Below, piece after piece: positions 55,061 through 64,000 of a stretch of DNA of 64,000 nucleotides. Source of the DNA: Periplaneta americana. Its lineage: Eukaryota > Arthropoda > Insecta > Blattodea > Blattidae. The notes below the pieces were generated by a model that ran no database searches, was not told the DNA's origin, and saw only the letters and a list, made by a program, of their open reading frames with translations. Where the stretch lies: positions 119,479,121 to 119,543,120 of the forward strand of contig NC_091125.1 in assembly GCF_040183065.1 (NCBI RefSeq), in the 5' to 3' direction. How positions within the stretch are numbered: position 1 is the stretch's first letter; each line of letters opens with the position of its first letter. The position numbers were made by a program, and so were the translations under genes.

Positions 55061-55260
55061 TGTCCACCATTTTGTTCTTCAACAAACAACAATCTCTCTT
55101 CTATGTTGTGAACAGCATTTACTAATAGGTCTGGTGGAATATCTTCAATTTGTTGCGAATTGCATATTTTAGTTCGTCGGTAGTAGTAGAATTAGTAAAA
55201 GAACTCGGTCTTTTGGATAACCCTACAGCCAAAATCTGTTGGATTGATTTCAGAGGAATG
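55061..55260 (-). pseudogene. DDE_3-type transposase, C-terminal fragment
   Basis: The minus strand reads GYPKDRVL, TTDELKYAIRN, then after a one-base frameshift EDIPPDLLVNAVHNIEERL and FVEEQNGGHI before the stop. This is the C-terminal tail of the insect DDE_3 transposase family (WGY.K..VY...P.T..EL...I...I...P..L.....N...R...C....G.H.E). Catalytic residues are not included. Probably related to the pieces at 20793 and 42770. Confidence 0.75.
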
Positions 55261-55269
55261 CATTGACCA

Positions 55270-55890
55270 GGTGTTAGGTACCTAAATTATGTTTTGTTTT
55301 TAATTTTCGTATGCCGTTTATTAAACTTCCTTTACATTCATAATAACACTGAACAAGACTAATTTCTGCACATTTAAAGGACAAGACTAATATTCTCTCA
55401 ATCATTTATTAACTAATACTCTGCTCTCTTAAATTGACTCAACATACTGGGAATAAAATCAATGGCTTTCCGTAAACACGCTATGAAATGTTTTATATAA
55501 AACCATTTTTATCTGGAAAAGGAAGCAAAAACGAGCAAAATTGTATTTAACTTTTTTTGTTCCAAATAGCTCAAAGAATAAGTCCCTGAAATATAATAAT
55601 ACAAAATATAGCTTCCTTTATGAAAAGGTTGCCAGATTTGACAAAGCGTATTACATATAATTTGGAAACACACCCTAAAAGGTAAAATGATATACATTTG
55701 AAACGGTTAGGAAATCAAATATACAAAATGTCAGAAAAATGTACACCTAATTAGCGTTTGTGCTCATTTACAGTTAAGAAAGGGGGAAAATATCATCAGA
55801 TAGGTTAGAATGATTTGAATGCCATATACCGCGAGAAAAATAATAGTACGGATTTATTGGCATTGATATCTAAACCAATCAATAGCCGTC
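55270..55890. other. No recognisable gene
   Basis: AT-rich. Confidence 0.4.
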
Positions 55891-55892
55891 GG

Positions 55893-56321
55893 TTAAGATA
55901 ACTTGAAATTTCCATTATCACTCCCATACAAATGATTTCTCAATATCTGAACCGATCCTTTGAGGGCACTAATGGCTATTTCCTTCAAAATGCTGTGTGT
56001 TAGCCCCAGGTTTTTACATGTGTTGGCAAAAAAGGAGGGTATGGTACCTCGTGCTCCAACCATCAGACCTATTACATCAATGTGGGACAGGCTATATTTA
56101 TCTTTATAGAACGGGATTGTTGGTTCATAGATCCGTTTCTTTTCACTGTCCACCTCATGCGGTTGATCTGCATGTGTCTCAAATCTGATGGTGGGGTCGA
56201 GAATGTATGCCGAGTTGTTCTTAATGGCAATGATATCAATTCGCCGAACACTTCCTTGTGTGGCTAGTCCCTGCACCTCTTGATGGACTGTAAACCCTAC
56301 TTCCTTCAGTGCCTCGGCCAT
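55893..56321 (-). CDS. R2-clade LINE restriction-like endonuclease domain, 142-codon open frame
   Basis: The frame MAEALKEVGFTVHQEV ... SVRRIDIIAIKNNSAYILDP ... TIRFETHADQ ... VIGLMVGARGTIPSFFANTC ... LKGSVQILRNHLYG is the C-terminal restriction-like endonuclease domain of R2/R4-type LINEs. The RRIDI ... YILDPTIRFE segment matches the (R/K)PD-x-E-type active-site core of that PD-(D/E)XK fold. A stop lies in frame just upstream (about 56345), so the first Met is not the true start, and the RT domain is missing: the copy is 5'-truncated. The ORF itself is free of stops to a natural-looking C-terminus. Target-specific rDNA insertion does not apply here, since no rDNA is present. Confidence 0.82.
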   Translation of the reverse strand: MAEALKEVGFTVHQEVQGLATQGSVRRIDIIAIKNNSAYILDPTIRFETHADQPHEVDSEKKRIYEPTIPFYKDKYSLSHIDVIGLMVGARGTIPSFFANTCKNLGLTHSILKEIAISALKGSVQILRNHLYGSDNGNFKLS

Positions 56322-56364
56322 TACATTACTTACCGTTCACCCTTTCTCATGCGTATGGGCGCAT

Positions 56365-56930
56365 TCGCACGCTCATGATAAGAATATGTAACCTATTTGT
56401 GAACTAGCGTATCATCTATTGTGTCCCACCAAGGAAAACGTTTCGTATCCTCCACCTGTGTAATCACAAGTCATTGAGGCCTTCTGTTGTTTGTACCTAC
56501 GTGCTTACTCTGTTTCCTAATCAACAACAGATTTTGAAAGTAGTGTATCTCCTTGATCAGTAGATAGTTGGGCACAAATAAAACTCATGACAGTGGAGAT
56601 GAATCTGCACTTCTTTGTCGGGAATTAAACCTGGATTTACAGGTCGAAACGCTGTCATTCCAACCACAGCGGAGGACGAGTTTGATTCATACGGGTGTGT
56701 AGCTTAGATTCCCACACTGAATGATGAGCATGTAGGTTACTTGAAGGAGATTCCAAAATGGAAGTATGCAAGATGTGCCACTTAGGGATGAATTGACAGG
56801 CGAATGGTGAAAGTAACATACAGTGGAATGAACTTCAAATACTTTGAGTTGAGAATAATTCAGATCTGATATATGAACATAAAGTTTGAATGGAATGTAG
56901 GCCAACAGAACTGATCGTACAGACTTTATA
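56365..56930. other. No recognisable gene
   Basis: Short frames only. Confidence 0.4.
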
Positions 56931-56935
56931 TCATA

Positions 56936-57116
56936 ATCGTCATCATCATCGTCATCGTCATCGTCATCGTCGTCATCGTCATCATCATCATCATCATCAT
57001 CATCATCGTCGTCGTCGTCATCGTCATCATTATCACCGCCACCGCCAACGCCACCACCACCACCATCACCACCACCACCACCACCACCACCACCACCACC
57101 ACCACCCCCACCATCA
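56936..57116. repeat. (CAT/CGT/CAC)n trinucleotide array
   Basis: About 60 triplets, CAT and CGT mixed, then CAC. The His-rich plus frame and Met/Val-rich minus frame are artefacts. Confidence 0.95.
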
Positions 57117-57286
57117 TATCAAACATTATTTTATGTATCCGGTGTCTTTACTCCATACTAAATGCGTGTTTCACTGCAGATGGAATGATGGATTGAATTT
57201 TGAATGGAATAGATAATTCATTCCTCGATTGTATTCATAATAAAAATAATCGAATCAAATAGGTTGCTTTACTGTTGAAACAATTC

Positions 57287-57287
<1 letters not shown>

Positions 57288-57338
<51 letters not shown>
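57288..57338. repeat. (ATT)n microsatellite
   Basis: About 17 units. Confidence 0.95.
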
Positions 57339-57339
<1 letters not shown>

Positions 57340-57341
<2 letters not shown>

Positions 57342-57785
57342 TTGTTCAGCTATTTATAAAACTTCTCTATAATTAATACAGTCATGTTCGAGCGCGTGTC
57401 TCCGAACTCGTGCTGGCCATACATCCTATTGAAGTTCCAGGAAAATGCAAATGAACGTTCAGAAAAGTGTTTTTTTCTTTTGTGCAAAACTCACATTGTC
57501 AGTTTTATGCTGTGTTTGTTTTCTGTTTGCTTAAAGCGATAGGATGAAAGATTTTTTTTTTCATATTTTTGAACATCCTTTGTAACTTGTAACGTAATGG
57601 CAATCAGTACTGATTACAGAAACTACAGTCGATCACAATATGAAAAACTTTTTTCAGCACTGTACATTATGATGTAGGCTATGGCGAATGCTGGGTTAAT
57701 ACAGTACCAATAACAAGCGTCAAGAGGCCCACTCTACTGAGAGAAAAAGCATTAGGGGCAACTGCTGAAGAACAGAAACGTCTAA
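57340..57785. other. No recognisable gene
   Basis: AT-rich with a T run near 57552. Confidence 0.4.
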
Positions 57786-57787
57786 TA

Positions 57788-58012
<225 letters not shown>

Positions 58013-58014
58013 AA

Positions 58015-59150
58015 CCTATTAGTAATAGATATTCGATAGAATAGATGTTAATCTTCTTTCTTGTGTAAATGTGTCGTATGAAGAGAGAATATAGAAATTA
58101 CTTGCTAAAATCTAAGAAACAACATTCTATTTCACAAACAAAATAATTTTATACCAGACGTTAAAATTCTGGATCCAGTACGCATGGTTCGCAAGAACAG
58201 GATACGCTATGTTATGTGGAATTTCTGGTATATTTTTTCGTATCTTCGAGGGGAGGGGTAGACTTGCGACCCCTGAGCTCAATCAATGGTTGTTTTACGA
58301 CGTAGTGTATACAACAACATTAGAAGCTGTCTCGGCCCACAAGCAACACGCTTGCCCCGTGTTATATATCACCATCTACAATCACGCAATAATGGCGTGG
58401 CGATAAACTTGCTCAGATCCATCGACTCTGCGAATTTATGTGAATAAAATTACGTCCAACAGTACTTCTTCTTTCTTTTTAATATTTACACGGATAAAAT
58501 TATTAGTCTACCGAGTGAGTATAACGATTTGTAAGTGTGGTACAAACTCGGTAAGGGCACGAGCGGGAGAGAAAGAGTATGCGAGATATTAGGTACTTGA
58601 TTAGATGACGCTGTTATCAACAGAGTCAGCATCCATAAACAAGTAACTAGAAAAACAATTTTTATGTGGCCGTCATGAACTAGGCCTATACAGTAATTTT
58701 CTCAGTTTATGGTTTCCAACGGTTCATTGCACTTTAGTATGGTTTGTAGTCATCATTTGAAATAAGAAGAGTTATTAATTCCTGGTATACTTAGGCTTCT
58801 TTAATTGTAACAATTTTATGAATTATTGTTTACAGAGTACTAAGACGGTGTTGGTTCAGACACAGTTACAAATTTGGGGCGCAATTTTTCATTCTCCAGT
58901 ATACATTACATAGTATTAAAGAATTTGAATTTATTACTAACAAAAATTACATATATTTTAAAAGATTTTACAATTTTATTATACTACTTTAATACATAAA
59001 GAATAGTCCTAAGCGTATAAAGAATAATTTTAAAATACTAATAAAATAATTACAAAAGGAAAAGAAAAATCAAAATCGAAATAAGAAAGGAAAGCAGACT
59101 TATAGCCTATACTAGCGCCACCCGATTGAGTGGAATTCGTGCCCGACGGC
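58015..59150. other. No recognisable gene
   Basis: AT-rich, short frames only. Confidence 0.4.
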
Positions 59151-59154
59151 AGTG

Positions 59155-59165
59155 CAGTAGTAGTA

Positions 59166-59201
<36 letters not shown>

Positions 59202-59213
59202 GTAATAATAATA
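59155..59213. repeat. (TAG)n(TAA)n microsatellite
   Basis: About 19 triplets. Confidence 0.93.
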
Positions 59214-59499
59214 CCAATATAAAAACAATATGACGAAGAACTTAGGCTAGTGTACAATAAATAATAAAACATTATTTAAAAAAATGAACACGATTATGGA
59301 AGGAATGCAAGAAAGAAATACATGAATAAGTGATAGCACAGACTCGGCTAATTTCGTGATACTAAGGTTTCGGTGCAAAAATAAGGTTCAAATTTAAAAA
59401 AAGAAATTAATGTTTTTAATGTAGGCTACGTATATTATTAGGTTTCAAAAAGTTACATGTCAGCATTTTTACCTCAAATTTATACAATAATTGCAAATA

Positions 59500-59767
59500 C
59501 TTACTTACTGGCTTTTAAGGAACCCGAAGGTTCATTGCCGCCATCACACAAGCCCGCCATTGGTCCCTATCCTGAGCAAGATTAATCCATTCTCTATCAT
59601 CATATCCCACCTCCCTCAAATCCATTTTAATATTACCTTCCCATCTACGTCTCAGCCTCCCTAAAGGTCTTTTTCCCTCCGGCCTCCCAACTAACACTCT
59701 ATATGCATTTCTGGATTCGCCCATACGTGCTACATGCCCGGCCCATCTCAAACGTCTGGATTTAATG
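59500..59767 (-). pseudogene. LINE family L1w, 5'-truncated insertion with 16-bp TSD
   Basis: The minus strand encodes the last 78 codons of ORF2, from RWAGHVARMGESRNAYRVLV to NLAQDRDQWRACVMAAMNLR, with no internal stop, then the GCCAGTAAGTA terminus. A perfect 16-bp target duplication ACAATAATTGCAAATA flanks it at 59484-59499 and 59768-59783. This is a classic 5'-truncated retrotransposition event, evidently younger than the frameshifted copies at 26665 and 51534. Confidence 0.93.
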
Positions 59768-59784
59768 ACAATAATTGCAAATAA

Positions 59785-60235
59785 TCAATACAAATAAAAC
59801 ATTTATTACTCTAGAAAGATTGGTATAATTTGCCGTAGGTTAGGGAACCGAAGATTGATTAAACTTTTCTTGAATAAATATATAATTTAAATAATATTAT
59901 GAAGTATTTAACTATCAGTTGAAAATTCTGAATCACCTTTTGTACTATTCAAAATATACAATGCTTAGGACTATGTCTTGCTTAGCCTAAACCGCATTTG
60001 CATATCTTTTTCGTCCATAGTATTAAAATAATCTTATCTTTCAGAAATTATCTTTGCCCATCTTTGTAAGAAATCATCATTTTCAAATATCAGGTCCTCT
60101 TTGTCCTCGCCATGATGAAAATTATTGTCCTTAATACAGGATTAATTATTTAAATGACTAAATATTGGCCAATTAACATAAATGTAGTTTAACGAGAGAT
60201 TAAAGCCCAATTTATGTTGGTGAAATACATTGCCC
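59785..60235. other. No recognisable gene
   Basis: AT-rich. Confidence 0.4.
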
Positions 60236-60237
60236 CA

Positions 60238-61124
60238 TTAAGGGGAGAGGATGGTATTTTTTAAAACTTTTTTCCTATTTGGTGTAAAATATTATTTTTT
60301 GTATGTAGAGAGCTCATAGCTGTGGCAACTCAACCAAATAAAAATATATTGAAAAAAATTATTTGGGAGCCCAAATTAAAAAAATATATATATATACCCA
60401 ATGCAGGATTGTGCTAAAACCGATATATCTAAACCGTTTTTAAAGATAGATCCAAACAGTTTTTTGCAATGTATTTGTAAAAGCATGTTCTATAAACTGT
60501 CTGTAACAGAATTTTGATATTAGTCCCTACGTTTGTAAAATAAACAATTAAAATTTAATAACAATTTTCTGATTTCCTTTCTTGCAAACAAACGGACGTA
60601 TTTTTAAAATGAAATCAATTAACAAAATTCTGTTACAGAGGAAAGTTTCATAATAGTCTAATGTGTGTCCTAAATTTCATGCATGTATCTTTAATAGTTC
60701 AGAAATTATATCCATTTTTGTCTAGCAATGTAGCAAAAAAAATGAAGTTACTGGAAACCGATAAAAGCCGGCTTGTGATTTAAAAATCCATAGCGCAGGA
60801 AGTTTAAAAACGACGTCTCAACATCCGATAAGGGCACAAATACCCACAAAATGTTATGCAATGCATTCCACACATATCAAAGGGTATTTAAAAAAATGTT
60901 TTTTGAAAATTTAATTTACCGGAAACAACAATAAAAGTGGGCGAGTCATTTAAAAATCCATAATGCAGGAAGTTTAAAAATGGCGACTTAACATCCGATA
61001 AGGGCACAAATACCCACAAAATGTTATGCTATGCATTCCACACAAATCACAGAGTATTTTAAAGAATTTGTTTTTTTTTTAATTTACTCATTTTTCACCA
61101 AAAAATGTCATCCTCTCCCCTTAA
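60238..61124. mobile_element. TTAA-flanked non-autonomous element (piggyBac-like), copy 2
   Basis: An 879-bp element flanked by TTAA (60238-60241 and 61121-61124), about 90% similar to 35091-35979 by eye over its full length, including the internal duplication. Right end inverted: GGGGAGAGGATGACATTTTT. No ORF. A (TA)n insertion at about 60388 is copy-specific. Confidence 0.9.
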
Positions 61125-61129
61125 GTGTC

Positions 61130-62160
61130 AATTAAGGATACTTTAAGTAACAATTAAAGTTAAATATGTTTCATGAAATCGGCCCTTAATGGCAAAGAAA
61201 CAAGAACTAAAATGCAGGACGTAATTATATTACTTCATTTTTCATGGTCCGTATATGCCTATATATATTCTCAGAATTTTTCTACACATCTGATATCCAC
61301 TAATAATAAGATCTTCTCCATCCTCTTCTCCTTGCTATTTCTTGTTCACTCTGTGATTGTTTATGTGGTGTACTTCGTTATGTTTTCATGCAACTTTGCC
61401 AGGAAGGATTATGTACGGTTTAAATCTTTTAATGAACGTGGGTTTTGGCACCCCTCAGATAGAAAGTGTTAGTTCTCCCTTGAGGTTTTAAATTTGTCTA
61501 TTAAATGGCGTCTATAAAATGATCTAACCAGGCAGTCAGATTTACGGTTGAGGTAGGTGTGGTGGACATGGAGTTTTGTTTGTTAGTGTCCGCGAACTGG
61601 CGTCATTACTCTTGATACATGACTTGGTCTACAAGTAAGTCAATTAGGATCGACTTGGATACGTTCAGGTTAATAATTGTGAGTTATACCTTCAGATCAA
61701 TATTATTAATACAACGCCACGTGCACTGTACATCTACCCAAGTTATAAAGTGTGCACTTACAGCTTTGACTTTTTGAATTCACATTTAAATTCTGCAAAG
61801 GACTGACTATAAAATTTTTGAAAATTTCTAGTTATAAGTCATGCTAGTAACGATGTACACTCACTTGCAGAATTTAACTTGTGTATCCACCTGGGGAGCA
61901 AAACTCAATTTGCACAAAAAATGACAACCTTCTTCAGCCGAACACCATCGATATATTGGTTACAGTTCACTTCCTATTCAAGTCAATACGTAAGTTAGCG
62001 AAATTTCTTGAAAAATAAAAAATAACTAACATTTAATTACATGTATGTAATAAGTCTTAATTACAAATCATCCCCCAGGAATTAATGAACCTGGAGAAAA
62101 TGAGCCAAATTATAAATTTCAGTTTTAAAGTTAAATATAGAATTGTACGTCCAATAATTT
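61130..62160. other. No recognisable gene
   Basis: The 99-codon frame at 61173-61472 is hydrophobic and has no family I recognise. Confidence 0.35.
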
Positions 62161-62165
62161 CAGTG

Positions 62166-62266
62166 TAAAGGCTGGTTCACAATAAACCGGGAACGGAAAC
62201 GACAAAGAAAACGAGAACAGAAATATTGTTAAAATGTATTTAAATGTGAGAATTCACAATTAATTA
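62166..62266. mobile_element. Half copy of the palindromic TAA MITE
   Basis: AGGCTGGTTCACAATAAACC from 62169 matches one arm of 24027-24223 over about 98 bp; the other arm is missing. Confidence 0.8.
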
Positions 62267-62296
62267 GGTAGCGAAATCAGATTACTGAAACAAAAA

Positions 62297-62452
62297 CCAG
62301 CTATAACGGCTGGAGGGCTCGTCATGCTGACCACACGTCGTGTTCGTTGGATGATTGTTCATCTTTTTTTTATGCGTATAGCCGTGAGGTCAACAGTCGG
62401 CTGGTATAGTAGGCCTTGGCCCTCTCTGGGCTGTCGCACACAGAATCATCAC
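62297..62452 (+). mobile_element. SINE family C, 5'-truncated
   Basis: Matches the body of 3373-3735 in sense orientation: ACCAGCTATAACGGCTGG, CATGCTGACCACACG, TTGGATGAT, CCGTGAGG and CGGCTGGT. The tRNA head is missing, and the 3' end runs into (ATT)n. Confidence 0.75.
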
Positions 62453-62454
62453 CG

Positions 62455-62460
62455 TTATTA

Positions 62461-62494
<34 letters not shown>
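62455..62494. repeat. (ATT)n microsatellite
   Basis: About 13 units at the 3' end of the SINE-C copy. Confidence 0.93.
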
Positions 62495-62495
<1 letters not shown>

Positions 62496-62614
62496 TCATT
62501 TTATAAAAAACCTAATTGTTCCCTTACTTTTTCATTTTCCCAGTTCTCCTATTTAATTTTCTATTTATTGCCTTTATTTAGTTATTTATTTAATATTATT
62601 TATCTCATAGTTTT

Positions 62615-62772
62615 CTGCCGGAAGACAGGTCTTTTACTGCAAACCCATAATTCTCCAATCTATTCTACTTTCTGCCTTCCTCTTAGTCACCGTTTATGAT
62701 CCATAATTAGCCTATATCTTTATGTCGTCTATCATCTGATATCTTCTCCTGCTACGAACTCTTCTTCCGTTC
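62615..62772 (-). pseudogene. LINE ORF2 C-terminus (third LINE family), copy 2
   Basis: Minus strand matches 28546-28700 at the nucleotide level: AACGGAAGAAGAGTTCG, GATGATAGACGACAT, AGGAAGGCAGAAA and AAAGACCTGTC, with substitutions and small indels. Frame broken. Confidence 0.78.
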
Positions 62773-62775
62773 ACA

Positions 62776-62776
62776 T

Positions 62777-62823
<47 letters not shown>

Positions 62824-63312
62824 TTCGTTTAGTTATATACTTATGTATTTATTTACTTATTTACTTACTGTCTTAGTTATTTTTTATCCTTTTATTTTAT
62901 TTATGAATTTATTTACTTATCTATTTCATACTTATTTCTATATATGTATGTATCTATTATTTATTTAGTTACTTATTTACTTATTAATTTATATTAATTT
63001 ATTATTTAATTATTTATTCATTTATTTATTTATCCATTCATTCATTCATTCATTCATTCATTCATTCTTTCTGTTTTTTTTTAAGGATTTTAGGTTAGGG
63101 CGCAAATAGCCATAGTAGCTGACGCGGCCTTTTTCTACCCCACTAACTAACTTCATTCATTCATTCATTATTCATTCATTCACTCACTCATTGATAAATT
63201 CATTCGTTCGTTTATTCATTCATTCATTCATTCATTCATTCATTCATTCATTCATTCATTCATTCATTCATTCATTCATTCATTCACTTCATTCATTCAT
63301 TCATTCATTCAT
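62776..63312. repeat. ATTT- and CATT-rich microsatellite field
   Basis: (ATTT)n at 62776-62825, diverged ATTT/ACTT to about 63030, (CATT)n at 63032-63065, and (CATT)n again at about 63155-63312 with interruptions. A short non-repeat sequence at 63075-63150 separates the two CATT arrays. Confidence 0.93.
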
Positions 63313-63314
63313 TT

Positions 63315-64000
63315 ACGGAATCTGTCTAGGTTCGAACTCGAATCACTATTCGTGATAAATCGTCACATGATATAAGTACGTCTCTCCTTCGTCTCTTGTA
63401 ACGAATTTGGCGAAGTGGCCCTTAGGACCCGTGCGCTGGCGGAATTCAGTACGGCCATGAAGAATAGCAGACGCAGCTCTGCACCGTGTTGTCTCCGCTT
63501 TTGGCGCAGTGATGAGGCGGGCGGGCGCAGAGCGCGTCACGACCCAGCCAGCCTAACAGCAGCTCCAGCTTCTCGTTCCCATTAAATGATTTCATATGGC
63601 TTCGCTTTATATAGTAGCAGCAGGACTACCGTGTTCACTCGGCCATTTTATATAACACACGCGCTGAATGCCCAATGAGCTTGTTCTTGTTCAACATACC
63701 CATATATATTAATTAAACAACAGCCCAACTTACAGCAGACACATCGGAATAAATGAAAATGCATTCAGCTATGTCGTTTGTTATTGTAATCAAAACAGGG
63801 AACGTAATTAACATGGTCAACTGTGGTTACTATTTAACTAACGTTTCTTGATTTATATTCGCTGATGGTAAGTTTACTCCCAAATATGATTTGTGGTCGT
63901 TTATTTATTTTTTATTGTCGCTATCATGATCAGTCATTACCATAGCCACCTTGGTAGCTCTTTGTGGACACGGGTTCGAATCCTGATGGTAGCGGAATCG
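63315..64000. other. GC-richer unique sequence; B-box-like motifs
   Basis: The stretch 63400-63560 is GC-rich without a recognisable frame. GGTTCGAACTCGAATC (63331) and GGTTCGAATCC (about 63973) resemble Pol III B boxes. The latter is close to GGTAGCTC and could be a SINE head running off the window end. Confidence 0.3.

Noticed and set aside
56890-57216. Poly-histidine protein frame
   Set aside because: Translation of a CAT/CAC trinucleotide array.
62776-63312. CRISPR-like regular repeats
   Set aside because: Simple ATTT/CATT tetranucleotides without spacers; the window is eukaryotic.

Overview
The window looks like intergenic or intronic DNA of an insect with a large, repeat-rich genome. 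A blattodean (cockroach or termite) is my best guess, from the AT-rich background, several tRNA-derived SINE families that I associate with cockroach genomic sequence, insect-type non-LTR retrotransposons, and mariner, hAT, DDE_3 and TTAA-flanked DNA elements. The species is an inference and is not proven by the sequence. I found no host protein-coding exon, rRNA or functional tRNA that I can defend. Every reading frame with recognisable homology is transposon-derived, and nearly all are truncated or frameshifted.

Layout. 0-5 kb: 3' UTR of a LINE (about 380-900), a GC-richer unique block, a dispersed repeat, and a SINE with a tRNA head that has a long variable arm (3373-3735). 5-10 kb: a remnant bounded by inverted repeats, LINE fragments, and a roughly 800-bp GATA microsatellite growing out of a LINE reading frame. 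11-16 kb: CCTAA-rich minisatellite, a SINE with perfect target duplication, a 168-codon intact ORF of an arthropod TE-associated family, and a deleted mariner. 17-19.6 kb: tRNA-like element, a 161-bp palindrome, and a complete non-autonomous hAT (895 bp, 8-bp target duplication). 20-29.5 kb: DDE_3 fragment, LINE plus nested SINE, a palindromic MITE, a hAT C-terminus, two LINE fragments, and a long-TIR TTAA element. 30-36 kb: a foldback-like element with two different SINEs nested in it, a TA-flanked MITE, 2 kb of polypyrimidine tandem repeats, a minisatellite, and the first of two copies of an about 885-bp TTAA element. 36-50 kb: scattered MITEs, a third tRNA-like element, DDE_3 and hAT remnants, a Crypton-like recombinase tail, LINE/SINE clusters in AAAT microsatellites, and a mariner remnant. 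50-64 kb: a repeat-poor stretch, LINE fragments (one with a 16-bp target duplication), a near-perfect inverted repeat carrying a tRNA-like sequence in each arm, an open R2-type endonuclease frame, long microsatellites, and the second TTAA element.

The most unusual signals are these. (1) The palindrome TAGGCCTA occurs at least 13 times where about one is expected; one in-window pair of repeat copies shows it arose as a 6-bp insertion (TA to TA-GGCC-TA), which looks like a cut-and-paste transposon footprint. (2) A family of 72-75-nt tRNA-like sequences shares a conserved 3' extension and in one place forms an 89-bp inverted repeat. (3) Three SINE families with different tRNA heads share a 3' tail containing a GACGCT/AGCGTC stem. 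Most calls rest on visual alignment within the window and on recollection of protein families; no database search was possible.
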